A stretch of DNA of 64,000 bases from DATKDF01 sp963752045 (GCA_963752045.1 CAVVWN010000009.1:72395-136394); one strand, 5' to 3'. Positions 57,191 to 64,000 are shown, counted from the first letter of the stretch. The notes: generated from the letters alone by a model not told the origin. Translations and numbers: made by a program.

Positions 57191-57875
57191 ATGACCGAAA
57201 CTTCGAAGCCACGGCTGCTGGAACAGGTCCGGTAGACGCTTCGGCTGGGCCATTACAGCCGGCGGACCGAGGAAGCCTACGTCCACTGGATCCGGCGATT
57301 CATTCTGTTTCATGACAAGCGGCATCCCGCCGACATGGCCGAGCCGGAGGAGCTGCCCGACCTCGTGGGCATCGTCCGCGCGCGGGCTCCAGAGCGGCTT
57401 CCGGCCTGTACTCAGCCGCGCGGAGGTGCGGCGATCCTCGGTCAGCTCCATGGCTCCACCTAGATTGTCGTCGGGCTGCTCTACGGAGTAGGTCTGCGGC
57501 TTGGTGAGTGCCTGGAGCTTCGCGTCAAGGACCTGGACTTCGACCGTCGGCAGATCTTCGTGCGGAGAGGGAAGGGCGCCAAAGATCGAGTCGTGCCTCT
57601 GCCGGGGCTCGTGGTGGAGCGGCTTCGCGGTTCCACCTGCATGAGACGGCCGTTCAGCGCGAGGTCACGGCGGCTGTCCGGCGCGTCGGTCTGGGAAGCG
57701 GGTGAGCTGCCACACATTCCGGCACTCGTTTGCGACGCACCTGCTGGAGGACGGGTACGACATCCGCACGGTTCAGGAGCTCCTTGGTCACCGTGACGTC
57801 AGCACGACGATGATCTACACGCATGTGCTCGAGCGGGGAGCGCTTGGCGTCCGGAGTCCGGCCGATCGCTTGTAG
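57191..57875 (+). pseudogene. intI: Decayed integron-type tyrosine recombinase (IntI-like)
   Basis: From ATG 57191 the reading is MTETSKPRLLEQVR, a TAG at 57233, then TLRLGHYSRRTEEAYVHWIRRFILFHDKRHPADMAEPEE. About 40 residues of the SAM-like DNA-binding domain are missing before LPDLVGIVRARAPERLP. The catalytic domain continues with LLYGVGLRLGECLELRVKDLDFDRRQIFVRRGKGAKDRVVPLP, then loses most of the integron-specific insert, keeping RFHLHETAVQREVTAAVRRVGL in another frame. It ends in a third frame with HTFRHSFATHLLEDGYDIRTVQELLGHRDVSTTMIYTH (His-x-x-Arg, His and nucleophile Tyr all present) and GVRSPADRL. It is non-functional as read. The closest family is integron integrase or IntI-like XerD. 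Confidence 0.83.
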
Positions 57876-58037
57876 CAGCCGCCAGCGGCCGGATTAGGCT
57901 GACGAGCCTGCGCCGGTCTTAGCCTGACGGCGCCTGCAGGGATCGCCAGAGCTACCAATGGCCTCGGCTCGGGCGTACGATACGCAAAGCCAGGGACTTG
58001 CCAGGGTGGGTCTGGTTGAGGAGTTTTGGGGTTAGGC
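57876..58037 (+). other. Candidate attI region with repeated TTAGGCTGACGAG
   Basis: The 13-mer TTAGGCTGACGAG occurs at 57894-57906 and again at 58032-58044; a related TTAGCCTGACGG lies near 57920. The second copy is part of GTTAGGC (58031-58037), a perfect GTTRRRY recombination core, placed where the first cassette should join. Directly repeated partial cores upstream are what attI sites use to bind integrase. The position downstream of the integrase 3' end fits an inverted integron. No gene is seen between 57876 and 58141. Confidence 0.5.
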
Positions 58038-58141
58038 TGACGAGGTCCGTCAGAAGCCCAGTCCGGCGCTCGCAGGTCCAATACTAGTTGACCTCACGGC
58101 GAACGGTTGCCCGCTCGGTGAACTCATGGGAGGATGAGGGC

Positions 58142-58369
58142 ATGGCCCCAGAGGTAATGCAAGCGCTGCTGAAGCTGCCGTCAAACGAGCGGGCGGATTT
58201 GGCGATGGCCCTGTGGGAGAGCCTTGACGAGGCCGACCGCGAGGCATCCGTTGACCTGACGCCCGAGCTGGCCGCCGAACTCGACCGACGCTTGGCAGAA
58301 CATATCGCGGATCCATCAACTGGGATCCCCTGGGAAGAGGTACGGAAGAAGTTCGTCGGCGGTCAATGA
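58142..58369 (+). CDS. Antitoxin, addiction-module component family (cassette 1)
   Basis: 75 aa from ATG 58142, preceded by GAGGATGAGGG; a longer frame from 58088 has no ribosome site. The pattern LLKLPSNERADLAMALWESLDEADREAS followed by LTPELAAELDRRLAEHIADPSTGIPWEEVRKKF is the 'putative addiction module component' family (Unstab_antitox), in which an N-terminal helix pair dimerises and the acidic C-terminal helix wraps the toxin. Its stop overlaps the toxin start (ATGA). The toxin-antitoxin pair is the only content of the first cassette. Confidence 0.9.
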   Translation: MAPEVMQALLKLPSNERADLAMALWESLDEADREASVDLTPELAAELDRRLAEHIADPSTGIPWEEVRKKFVGGQ

Positions 58370-58662
58370 ACCGTCAGGTCATCTTCCGGCCGGCTGCCGA
58401 GCGCGAGATGCTTGAGGCTGAGCGCTGGTTCGAAGAACGCCGCCCTGATCTCGGCCGGCGGTTTCGAGATTCTGTTGACGCGACGATTGAACGGATTCGT
58501 CAGTTTCCGTTGGCTTCTCCGAAGGTTCACGGCGACAAGCGGCGCGCAATGATCGCGCACTTCCCTTACGCCCTGTACTTCACGCTCATCGACGACCACA
58601 TCGTCGTCGCCGGGGTGGTGCACGGCCATCGCGATCCCGCCGTGTGGAAATCCAGGCGTTGA
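58366..58662 (+). CDS. RelE/ParE-family toxin (cassette 1)
   Basis: 98 aa. The compact RelE/ParE fold reads RQVIFRPAAEREMLEAERWFEERRPDLGRRFRDSVDATIERIRQFPLASPKVHGDKRRAMIAHFPYALYFTLIDDHIVVAGVVHGHRDPAVW, with the basic face (RR-A-M-I) and the late H-x-H-R-D-P motif of this group. It is likely an mRNA interferase or gyrase poison. The stop at 58660-58662 is 1 bp before attC 58664, the usual tight packing of a cassette gene. Confidence 0.9.
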   Translation: MNRQVIFRPAAEREMLEAERWFEERRPDLGRRFRDSVDATIERIRQFPLASPKVHGDKRRAMIAHFPYALYFTLIDDHIVVAGVVHGHRDPAVWKSRR

Positions 58663-58663
58663 G

Positions 58664-58735
58664 GTCTAACTTGCGTTGCACCAGACGCCGGCCGGTGCCA
58701 TGAGGGGCCGCCGCTGGTGAACGCTAACGTTAGGC
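58664..58735 (+). other. attC recombination site 1
   Basis: 72 bp. It begins with GTCTAAC (RYYYAAC consensus) and ends with GTTAGGC (GTTRRRY consensus). Inside, GCGTTGCACCAG pairs with CTGGTGAACGC with one unpaired base, the extrahelical-base pattern that directs integrase to the bottom strand. The next gene begins 9 bp after the core. Confidence 0.9.
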
Positions 58736-58743
58736 AGACGAAT

Positions 58744-59475
58744 ATGACAACACGAACAAACAATGCGGCCATCGACTGGCCCCAAGCCGTTGTAGCCCTT
58801 GATCCATACGTCGTGAAGCTTGCTACCCCACGGGGCACAGGCACCGGTTTCGCGTTGTCGATGTCGCCCGGCCTGGTGGTCATCGCAACGGCAGCGCACG
58901 TCGTTGATAACGCGCACTATTGGGAGGAGCCTATTCGAGTGCTTCACCCGCACTCCGGTAAGAGCGTGTTGCTCCGCGCAAATGAGCGCGCGATCTTCTT
59001 GAAGGAGGAATTGGACACGGCTGCAGTTCTGATTCCCAATGGCGCTCTTCCTCTTCCAGAGTCGATGCTCGAACTTCCACCGCCGGACAAGCACCTCAAG
59101 GTTGGGTTCGAGGTGGGGTGGCTGGGTTTTCCTGCCGTCGCGCCGAACCAGTTGTGCTTCTTTACTGGTCGAATTAGCTCATGGGTGGAGAATCCAAACA
59201 GTTACCTCGTCGATGGCGTTGCCATCAATGGTGTCAGCGGGGGCCCAGCGTTCTTTCTGAAAGGCGGAACCGGCGTGTTGGTTACCGGTGTCGTGTCGGC
59301 CTACATACCCAATCGCGCGACAGGTGAAGCGCTGCCTGGTCTGTGTGTTGTACGCGATGTGCGCCAGTTCGTCGAGCTTGCACAGCAGTACGCGGACATG
59401 GCGAAAGCCCAACAACAACAGTCCGCTCCAACCGAACCCCCGCCGCCGCCAGAAAAGCCCGATGGCGCTGCCTAA
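58744..59475 (+). CDS. Trypsin-like serine protease, cassette-borne (cassette 2)
   Basis: 243 aa from ATG 58744, chosen because upstream in-frame starts lie within attC 1. The catalytic triad is visible: His52 in IATAAHVVD, Asp91 in EELDTAAVLI and Ser165 in NGVSGGPAFF. The fold is that of bacterial trypsin-like peptidases without a signal peptide, so it is probably cytoplasmic. The C-terminus is Gln/Pro-rich. Codon use is visibly less GC-rich than in the flanking chromosome, consistent with acquisition by transfer. Such proteases occur in defence-related and in regulatory contexts; the role is open. Confidence 0.87.
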   Translation: MTTRTNNAAIDWPQAVVALDPYVVKLATPRGTGTGFALSMSPGLVVIATAAHVVDNAHYWEEPIRVLHPHSGKSVLLRANERAIFLKEELDTAAVLIPNGALPLPESMLELPPPDKHLKVGFEVGWLGFPAVAPNQLCFFTGRISSWVENPNSYLVDGVAINGVSGGPAFFLKGGTGVLVTGVVSAYIPNRATGEALPGLCVVRDVRQFVELAQQYADMAKAQQQQSAPTEPPPPPEKPDGAA

Positions 59476-59543
59476 CTTGGCATGCAGTTGACCGCGGCGC
59501 GTGTCATCATGGGCGCCGCGGCAGCTGATGCCTGTCGTCAGAC
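59470..59543 (+). other. attC recombination site 2
   Basis: 74 bp. Starts with GCCTAAC overlapping the protease stop codon and ends with GTCAGAC, one mismatch from GTTRRRY. The stem GGCATGCAGTTGACCGCGGCG pairs with CGCCGCGGCAGCTGATGCC (key pairing segments CCGCGGCG/CGCCGCGG and GGCAT/ATGCC), with the expected unpaired bases. The mismatch in the core may make it less active. Confidence 0.82.
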
Positions 59544-59564
59544 CAACCCGCGTCAGGAGTCGTC

Positions 59565-59960
59565 ATGGTCGAGTTCAATCAGTACGTGGGCACGTGGCGG
59601 GCCAGTCGGGGAGCGCCGTACTCTTCGCATACGTTTACCTGGGAACTCGCAGACCACGAGCTGCGGGGCCGCTGGATCATCGAGGCCGCCAGTTCGGCCA
59701 CTGCGCCGGTGGTTGTCGCCGCGCACACCCCGATGCGGCTCGACATGCGGGTGGAGAACGCCTGGTTAGAGGATGATCTCCTGCTCTTCCAGGTGGCGGA
59801 TGGTCCGTTCGTGACAGAGTTCAGGCTGATCAATCAGAACGAGGCTATCGTTGGCGTGGCGGCTCATAGACTGGCGCCTCAGTTCACCGGGCCAGAGTAC
59901 CAGCGGTCAATCGAAGGACATCGGGTGCGACTCACCCGCCAGCCCACAGGAGCGGTCTAA
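59565..59960 (+). CDS. Unknown cassette protein, 131 aa (cassette 3)
   Basis: ATG 59565 follows GTCAGGAGTC, a good ribosome site. The protein (MVEFNQYVGTWRASRG..., WELADHELRGRWIIEAASS, LLLFQVADGPFVTEFRLIN, APQFTGPEYQRSIEGHRVRLTRQP) is mostly beta strands with aromatic residues, suggesting a small lipocalin-like or single-sheet barrel. No signal peptide and no catalytic motif are seen. I do not recognise a family. The stop is embedded in the start of attC 3. Confidence 0.75.
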   Translation: MVEFNQYVGTWRASRGAPYSSHTFTWELADHELRGRWIIEAASSATAPVVVAAHTPMRLDMRVENAWLEDDLLLFQVADGPFVTEFRLINQNEAIVGVAAHRLAPQFTGPEYQRSIEGHRVRLTRQPTGAV

Positions 59961-60049
59961 CAGGCCGCTGCAGATGACGGGCGGCGGGCAGGTGGGCATC
60001 GAGTGAGCATCGCGTGCGCCGCTCGCGGCTGAGCGGCAAGGCGTTAGCG
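59955..60049 (+). other. attC recombination site 3
   Basis: 95 bp. GTCTAAC at 59955-59961 opens the site and GTTAGCG at 60043-60049 closes it (core GTTAG intact, last two bases off consensus). The stem GCCGCTGCAG pairs with CTGAGCGGC with one unpaired base. The internal sequence is longer than in sites 1, 2 and 4. The next gene begins at 60115, leaving 65 bp of leader. Confidence 0.83.
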
Positions 60050-60114
60050 CGGCGAGCCGCTCATCGACAAGTGACAGTCCGACGGTCCGCCCGACTCGGA
60101 GTAGACTCGCCGCC

Positions 60115-60675
60115 ATGGGATTCTTGACCTTCAGCATCAACGTCACCCTCGATGGTTGCGTCGACCACCGGGAGGCCATCGCCGACGACGAGACCCACGC
60201 TTTCTTCACCCGCCTCATGGACGAGGGAGGGGCGATACTGTGGGGCCGCGTCACCTACGAGATGATGGAGAGCTACTGGCCGGCGGTCGCCCGCGGCGAC
60301 GAGGAGGCGCCGCCGGCGATGCGCGAGTGGGCCGTCAAACTGGAGGCCAAGCCGAAGTACGTCGTGTCGTCGACGCGAAAGAACTTCCCGTGGACCAACA
60401 GCCACCACATCGCTGGCGACCTGCGCGCGGGCGTACAGAAGCTGAAGGACGCGACCCCGGCCGGCGTGCTCCTCGGTAGCGGCAAGCTCGCGACCGAGCT
60501 CGACAGGCTGGAGCTGATCGACGAGTACAAGTTTCTGGTCCACCCCAGGATTGCCGGCCACGGCCCGATCCTGTACCAGAGCGGATTGCCCAGCGCGCGA
60601 CGGCTCGAACTGGTCTCAGCGAAGCCGCTCCGCGGGGGTGCGATCGCCATGCACTACCGGCGGGCGCGCGGCTAA
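60115..60675 (+). CDS. RibD C-terminal/DHFR-fold reductase (cassette 4)
   Basis: 186 aa. MGFLTFSINVTLDGCVDH at the start, MDEGGAILWGRVTYEMMESYWP, PKYVVSSTRKNFPW, GVLLGSGKLATELDRLELIDEYKFLVHPRIAGHGP and a final strand match the RibD C-terminal 'dihydrofolate reductase family'. These bind NAD(P)H and reduce pteridine or flavin-precursor substrates; members are frequent in mobile cassettes. It is not one of the classical trimethoprim-resistance DHFR cassette types as far as I can see. The stop is inside the first bases of attC 4. Confidence 0.87.
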   Translation: MGFLTFSINVTLDGCVDHREAIADDETHAFFTRLMDEGGAILWGRVTYEMMESYWPAVARGDEEAPPAMREWAVKLEAKPKYVVSSTRKNFPWTNSHHIAGDLRAGVQKLKDATPAGVLLGSGKLATELDRLELIDEYKFLVHPRIAGHGPILYQSGLPSARRLELVSAKPLRGGAIAMHYRRARG

Positions 60676-60733
60676 CAACCGGTTGCAGCGGATGGTCCGC
60701 TGCGCGGCCCGCCGCTGAACCGGAGCGTTAGCC
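60670..60733 (+). other. attC recombination site 4
   Basis: 64 bp. GGCTAAC at 60670-60676 and GTTAGCC at 60727-60733 delimit it. The stem CCGGTTGCAGCGG pairs with CCGCTGAACCGG, complete except for one extrahelical base, the clearest attC fold in the array. The DHFR-fold gene ends inside its first bases. Confidence 0.9.
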
Positions 60734-60768
60734 GGAATGTCACGAAATCAAGAGCAGATCCACGCAGC

Positions 60769-61044
60769 CTAGAGGCGCGTGACGCGCAGCTTTGTTCGGT
60801 TCCGTTCAGCGTGCCAGAGATCGTGCTGCATCTGCTGGTTCATCCAGCTTTCGGCGGACGTGCCGAATGCGAGGGAGAGGCGCACCGCCATCTCGGGACT
60901 AATCCCTGCCCGGCCATTGATGATTCCGGACAACGTCTTCCGACTGACCCCAAGCGCACGCGCGGCCTCCTCACCGTCAACTCCAAGGGGGCGAGGCAGA
61001 GCTCCCGAAGAATGTCGCCGGGACGTGGCGCTCCAAGCTCTCAT
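60769..61044 (-). CDS. higA: HigA-family antitoxin, reverse orientation, N-terminal frame disturbed (cassette 5)
   Basis: 91 aa from ATG 61044. The C-terminal Xre domain is intact: EEAARALGVSRKTLSGIINGRAGISPEMAVRLSLAFGTSAESWMNQQMQHDLWHAE, typical of HigA/VapI antitoxins. The first 30 residues look wrong, but in another frame the DNA reads RPGDILRELCLAPL, the expected HigA start. A C-run at 60987-60991 (plus-strand G5) seems one base short, and a second compensating change upstream is needed. No HigB toxin gene is recognisable beside it. It is transcribed against the other cassettes, as often seen for antitoxin cassettes with their own promoter. Confidence 0.78.
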   Translation of the reverse strand: MRAWSATSRRHSSGALPRPLGVDGEEAARALGVSRKTLSGIINGRAGISPEMAVRLSLAFGTSAESWMNQQMQHDLWHAERNRTKLRVTRL

Positions 61045-61182
61045 GCGGGAAACTCTGGGTCGCCACGAATCCACGTGTAACGGGTTACGGCATACAATCC
61101 GGCTGACACCGGGTCCAGTGGGGGGCAACGGTTGGCTGTGCCCGCGACCTGAGATTCCGGAATAGAATCAACATTCGCCCAC

Positions 61183-63939
61183 ATGCCCATCTCGCCTGGT
61201 ACACGCCTCGGCTCCTTTGAAATCACATCGCTCCTCGGCGCCGGCGGGATGGGTGAGGTCTATCGGGCGACAGACAACCAGCTGAAACGCCCGGTGGCCA
61301 TCAAGGTGCTGTCCGCCGCGGTGGCGGGCGACGCGGATCGCCTGGCGCGTTTTCAGCGCGAAGCGGAAGTCCTGGCCGCGCTCAACCATCCGAACATCGC
61401 CGCGGTGTACGGGCTCGAGAAGACGCCCGATCTCACCGCGCTGGTGATGGAATTGGTCGAGGGCGAGGATCTCTCCGCGCATATCTCCCGCGGCCCGATC
61501 GCCCTTGCCGACGCACTGCCCATCGCCAGGCAAATCGCCGAGGCCCTGGAAGCCGCGCACGAGCAGGGCATCATCCACCGCGACCTCAAGCCCGCGAACA
61601 TCAAGGTCCGCGCCGATGGCACCGTGAAAGTGCTCGACTTCGGGCTGGCCAAGGCGCTCGGCCCCGATGGCACCGGCACGATGGCCGACGCCTCGCAGTC
61701 GCCGACGATGACATCGCCGGCGATGACCCAGATGGGGATGATCCTGGGCACGGCCGCGTACATGTCACCGGAGCAGGCGAAGGGGCGAGCGGTCGACAAG
61801 CGCGCGGACATCTGGGCGTTTGGCGTCGTGCTCCATGAGATGCTGACCGGGCGGCGTCTCTTCGACGCCGAAGATGTCTCCGAGACGCTGGCCGCGGTCC
61901 TTACGCGCGACACGACGCTGACCGCGATGCCCACGGGCCTCCCGCCGCGTCTCCGCGCGCTGCTTCGCGACTGCCTCCTCCGCGATCCGAAACAGCGGCT
62001 GCGCGACATCGGCGAGGCCCGCCGGGTGCTCGACGCGGTCATCGCCGGCGCGCCGGACGATGCGGCGGCCGCGACCGCGGCAACCGCCACCAGCGCCCCA
62101 TCTTCGTCGGGCATGCTGCCTTGGGCCCTTGCCGCCGCGGTCGCGATCCTCGCCGGCACGCTCGCCTTTCCCGCGCTGCGCCATCTGCGCGAGGCGCCGG
62201 CGGCGTCGAGCGTCGCCAGTCTCAGCATGGACATTGCGCCTGCCGAGAGGCTTGGGCCGACGGGATCCTACGCCCGGCCCAGCCGCACCGCGTTGGCGAT
62301 CGCGCCCGATGGCGCGACCATCGTCTTTGCTGGCGAGAGCACCGCGGCCGGCGCTGCGTCATCCACGCTGCTGTATCGACGGCCGCTCGCCGAGCCGATG
62401 GCCGTCGTCATTCCGGGAACCGAGGGCGCCGAGTACCCCTTCTTCTCACCCGATGGCCAGTGGGTCGGGTTCGCCGCCGGAGGAAAGTTGAAGAAAGTCG
62501 CCCTCGGAGGCGGGCCGCCCATCGAATTGTGCGACGTCGGCAATCTGTTCGGCGGCGCCAGTTGGGGGACTGCCGGGGTCATCGCGTTCTCAGACTTTCG
62601 GCTGAAGACCGTGCCTGATTCTGGCGGTACGCCGGAGCCTGTGCTCGACATCCGTGGTCTGGCGCCGACGATGCTGCCGGATGGCCAGACCGTGCTGTTC
62701 ACGGACATGGATGTGCATGTTTCCGGGGCATGGGAAAGCTCCCATGTCGACGCCCTGAACCTGAAGTCCAAGGAGCGCAAGACCCTGCTCACCAACGCGG
62801 CTGATGCGCGGTACTCTCCGACGGGGCATCTCGTCTTCATGCGCAACGCCACGCTGCTGGCCGCGCCGTTTGACGCGACCCGTGTGGAAGTCACCGGCGC
62901 CGCGGTACCGCTGCTCGCAGGCGTCATGCAGTCCATGAACGCGACCAACAGTAACGAGGAAACCGGCATGGGGCAGTTCGCGCTGTCCAACTCCGGCGGG
63001 CTGGTCTACGCGGCGGGTGACATCAATCCGACCGGAAACTCGACGTTGGTGCGGGTCGATCGCCAGGGGACCGAAACCACGCTGGCGGAGGCCAGGGGCG
63101 GCCTGGGCGGCCTCCGGCTCTCGGCATCAGGCTCACGCGTGGCGGCCTATCGAACTGGGGACGGCAGCCGCACCACCGACCTCTGGATGTACGAGGTTCC
63201 CTCGGGCACGCCGACGCGGCTCACGGCCACCGGCGAGGCCTCGTGGCCGTTGTTCTCGCCTGACGGCAGAAGCATCACGTTCGCGAACTCCGAGACCGGG
63301 ATCCATTCCGTGTCCCTCGGCAGCAGCGACGCGCCGCAACTCCTGATCGATGGCCGCCTCCTGACGCCCGCGGCGTGGTCAGCGGACGGCAGGTGGCTGG
63401 CCTACCTCCAATTCGTCACAGGCGCCGGTCGACAGATCTTTGTCCGTGCCGCTGAGGATGGCAGGTTGGACGGCGAGCCCAGACAATGGTCACCATCGGC
63501 GTTCACGCAGAGCCACGCGGCGTTTTCGCCCGACGGCCGCTGGATTGCCTACGTGTCGAACGAAACGGGGGTCAACGACGTCTACGTGCAGCCGTTCCCG
63601 GGTCCCGGTGAGAAGCACCGCGTCTCGCCCAGCGGCGGGACCAACCCGGCGTGGTCCCGCAACGGCCGGGAGCTGTTCTTCCAGAAAGGGAATGGGGACG
63701 TGTACTCGATGTTCGCCGTCGACATCTCGACGGCTGGCGACTTCCAGGCGAGCGCACCGCGCCTGCTGTTCGAAGGGCCGTACTGGAGCACCACGCCGCT
63801 CCGCAGTTACGACGTGACGCCGGATGGCCAGTTCATCATGAGCCGGCGGGACAATCCTCCCGACCAGCCCGTCACGAGGCTCAACGTCGTCCTCGGCTGG
63901 GCCGGGACGCTGAAGGCGCGTGTGCCGGTGGGCAAGTGA
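61183..63939 (+). CDS. Receptor serine/threonine kinase with PD40 beta-propeller sensor, at the array end
   Basis: 918 aa from ATG 61183. Kinase: GAGGMGEVYRATD, Lys41, HRDLKPAN at 132-139, DFG at 152-154, AYMSPEQAKG. Transmembrane helix at about 311-331. The exported part is a PD40/TolB-type propeller (FFSPDGQWVGFAAGGK, LFSPDGRSITFA, WSADGRWLAYL, FSPDGRWIAYVSNE, WSRNGRELFF). Unlike the other two propeller kinases it has no tandem-repeat insert in the activation loop. It lies downstream of attC 4 in cassette orientation, and the window ends 54 bp after its stop with GGCTAAC, so it could be a very long cassette or simply the chromosome beyond the array. Confidence 0.9.
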   Translation: MPISPGTRLGSFEITSLLGAGGMGEVYRATDNQLKRPVAIKVLSAAVAGDADRLARFQREAEVLAALNHPNIAAVYGLEKTPDLTALVMELVEGEDLSAHISRGPIALADALPIARQIAEALEAAHEQGIIHRDLKPANIKVRADGTVKVLDFGLAKALGPDGTGTMADASQSPTMTSPAMTQMGMILGTAAYMSPEQAKGRAVDKRADIWAFGVVLHEMLTGRRLFDAEDVSETLAAVLTRDTTLTAMPTGLPPRLRALLRDCLLRDPKQRLRDIGEARRVLDAVIAGAPDDAAAATAATATSAPSSSGMLPWALAAAVAILAGTLAFPALRHLREAPAASSVASLSMDIAPAERLGPTGSYARPSRTALAIAPDGATIVFAGESTAAGAASSTLLYRRPLAEPMAVVIPGTEGAEYPFFSPDGQWVGFAAGGKLKKVALGGGPPIELCDVGNLFGGASWGTAGVIAFSDFRLKTVPDSGGTPEPVLDIRGLAPTMLPDGQTVLFTDMDVHVSGAWESSHVDALNLKSKERKTLLTNAADARYSPTGHLVFMRNATLLAAPFDATRVEVTGAAVPLLAGVMQSMNATNSNEETGMGQFALSNSGGLVYAAGDINPTGNSTLVRVDRQGTETTLAEARGGLGGLRLSASGSRVAAYRTGDGSRTTDLWMYEVPSGTPTRLTATGEASWPLFSPDGRSITFANSETGIHSVSLGSSDAPQLLIDGRLLTPAAWSADGRWLAYLQFVTGAGRQIFVRAAEDGRLDGEPRQWSPSAFTQSHAAFSPDGRWIAYVSNETGVNDVYVQPFPGPGEKHRVSPSGGTNPAWSRNGRELFFQKGNGDVYSMFAVDISTAGDFQASAPRLLFEGPYWSTTPLRSYDVTPDGQFIMSRRDNPPDQPVTRLNVVLGWAGTLKARVPVGK

Positions 63940-63992
63940 GCCACGCGCATCGCGGCGCAGCGTCGTCCGCCGCCTGACGCCGTTCGCAGGCC

Positions 63993-64000
63993 GGCTAACA
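63993..64000 (+). other. Possible start of another attC at the window edge
   Basis: GGCTAACA at the very end is identical to the first eight bases of attC 4. Only the left core is inside the window, so neither the fold nor the right core can be tested. Confidence 0.35.

Noticed and set aside
61080..61182. An attC between higA and the kinase
   Set aside because: A GTTGGCT-like core and GGCTGAC-like segment are present near 61100-61140, but the arms do not form the paired stem seen at the four accepted sites.

Overview
The window is high-GC, gene-dense bacterial chromosome. The best guess is an Acidobacteriota member of the Vicinamibacteria (subdivision 6) type. This is inferred from four serine/threonine kinases fused to C-terminal TPR or beta-propeller (PD40/WD40) sensors, planctomycete-type cytochrome/DUF1549/DUF1553 and DUF1501 proteins, FG-GAP lipoproteins, a TonB receptor with an N-terminal carboxypeptidase-regulatory domain, and an M56 peptidase fused to a TonB domain. 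No rRNA, tRNA or CRISPR array was recognised. A planctomycete or another acidobacterial class cannot be excluded from the sequence alone.

Layout. 1-5.8 kb: the end of a radical SAM/B12 gene, a frameshifted sulfatase, then a type III polyketide synthase, a membrane methyltransferase and a convergent RND/MMPL exporter, which look like a small alkylpyrone/alkylresorcinol-type lipid locus. 5.8-12.1 kb: a kinase-TPR sensor, a YdbT/YdbS-like PH-domain pair and an enolase-superfamily dehydratase resembling cis-3-hydroxy-L-proline dehydratase. 12.2-20.7 kb: FG-GAP and beta-propeller proteins and the DUF1549/DUF1553 plus DUF1501 pair. It ends in a large inverted arrangement of short tandem repeats between two convergent genes. 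20.8-33.4 kb: metallophosphatase, FAH-fold hydrolase, TonB receptor, NmrA protein, membrane protein, a DisA_N-related (DACNV-like) protein, M20 peptidase, glutathione peroxidase, MFS transporter and a SixA-like phosphatase. 33.6-44.9 kb: M14 peptidase (frameshifted), ThiO-like oxidase, nitrilase, an Xre regulator/membrane protein pair with an AT-rich palindromic operator, DinB, CrtO-like protein, kinase 2 and an alpha-oxoamine synthase. 45-56.7 kb: a BlaI-M56 pair with a promoter/operator ending at the start codon, a beta-lactamase-fold hydrolase, a relic of the oxoamine synthase, an ABC substrate-binding lipoprotein, kinase 3 and a DUF5695 protein.

56.7-64 kb is the most striking part: a chromosomal integron. 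A decayed integron-type tyrosine recombinase (57191-57875) reads toward an array of small mobile cassettes separated by four recognisable attC sites (58664-58735, 59470-59543, 59955-60049, 60670-60733). Each has RYYYAAC/GTTRRRY-like ends and a long imperfect hairpin. The cassettes carry a toxin-antitoxin pair, a trypsin-like protease, an unknown 131-aa protein and a RibD/DHFR-fold reductase. A reverse-oriented HigA antitoxin and a fourth receptor kinase follow. The integrase lies in the same orientation as the cassettes, the reverse of the classical arrangement.

Two cross-cutting themes. (1) GG-led short tandem repeats of 7-10 bp occur in two intergenic regions and inside the activation loops of two kinases. 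(2) At least six single-base indels interrupt otherwise intact genes. Each is repaired by one base, which points to assembly/sequencing errors more than to true pseudogenes.
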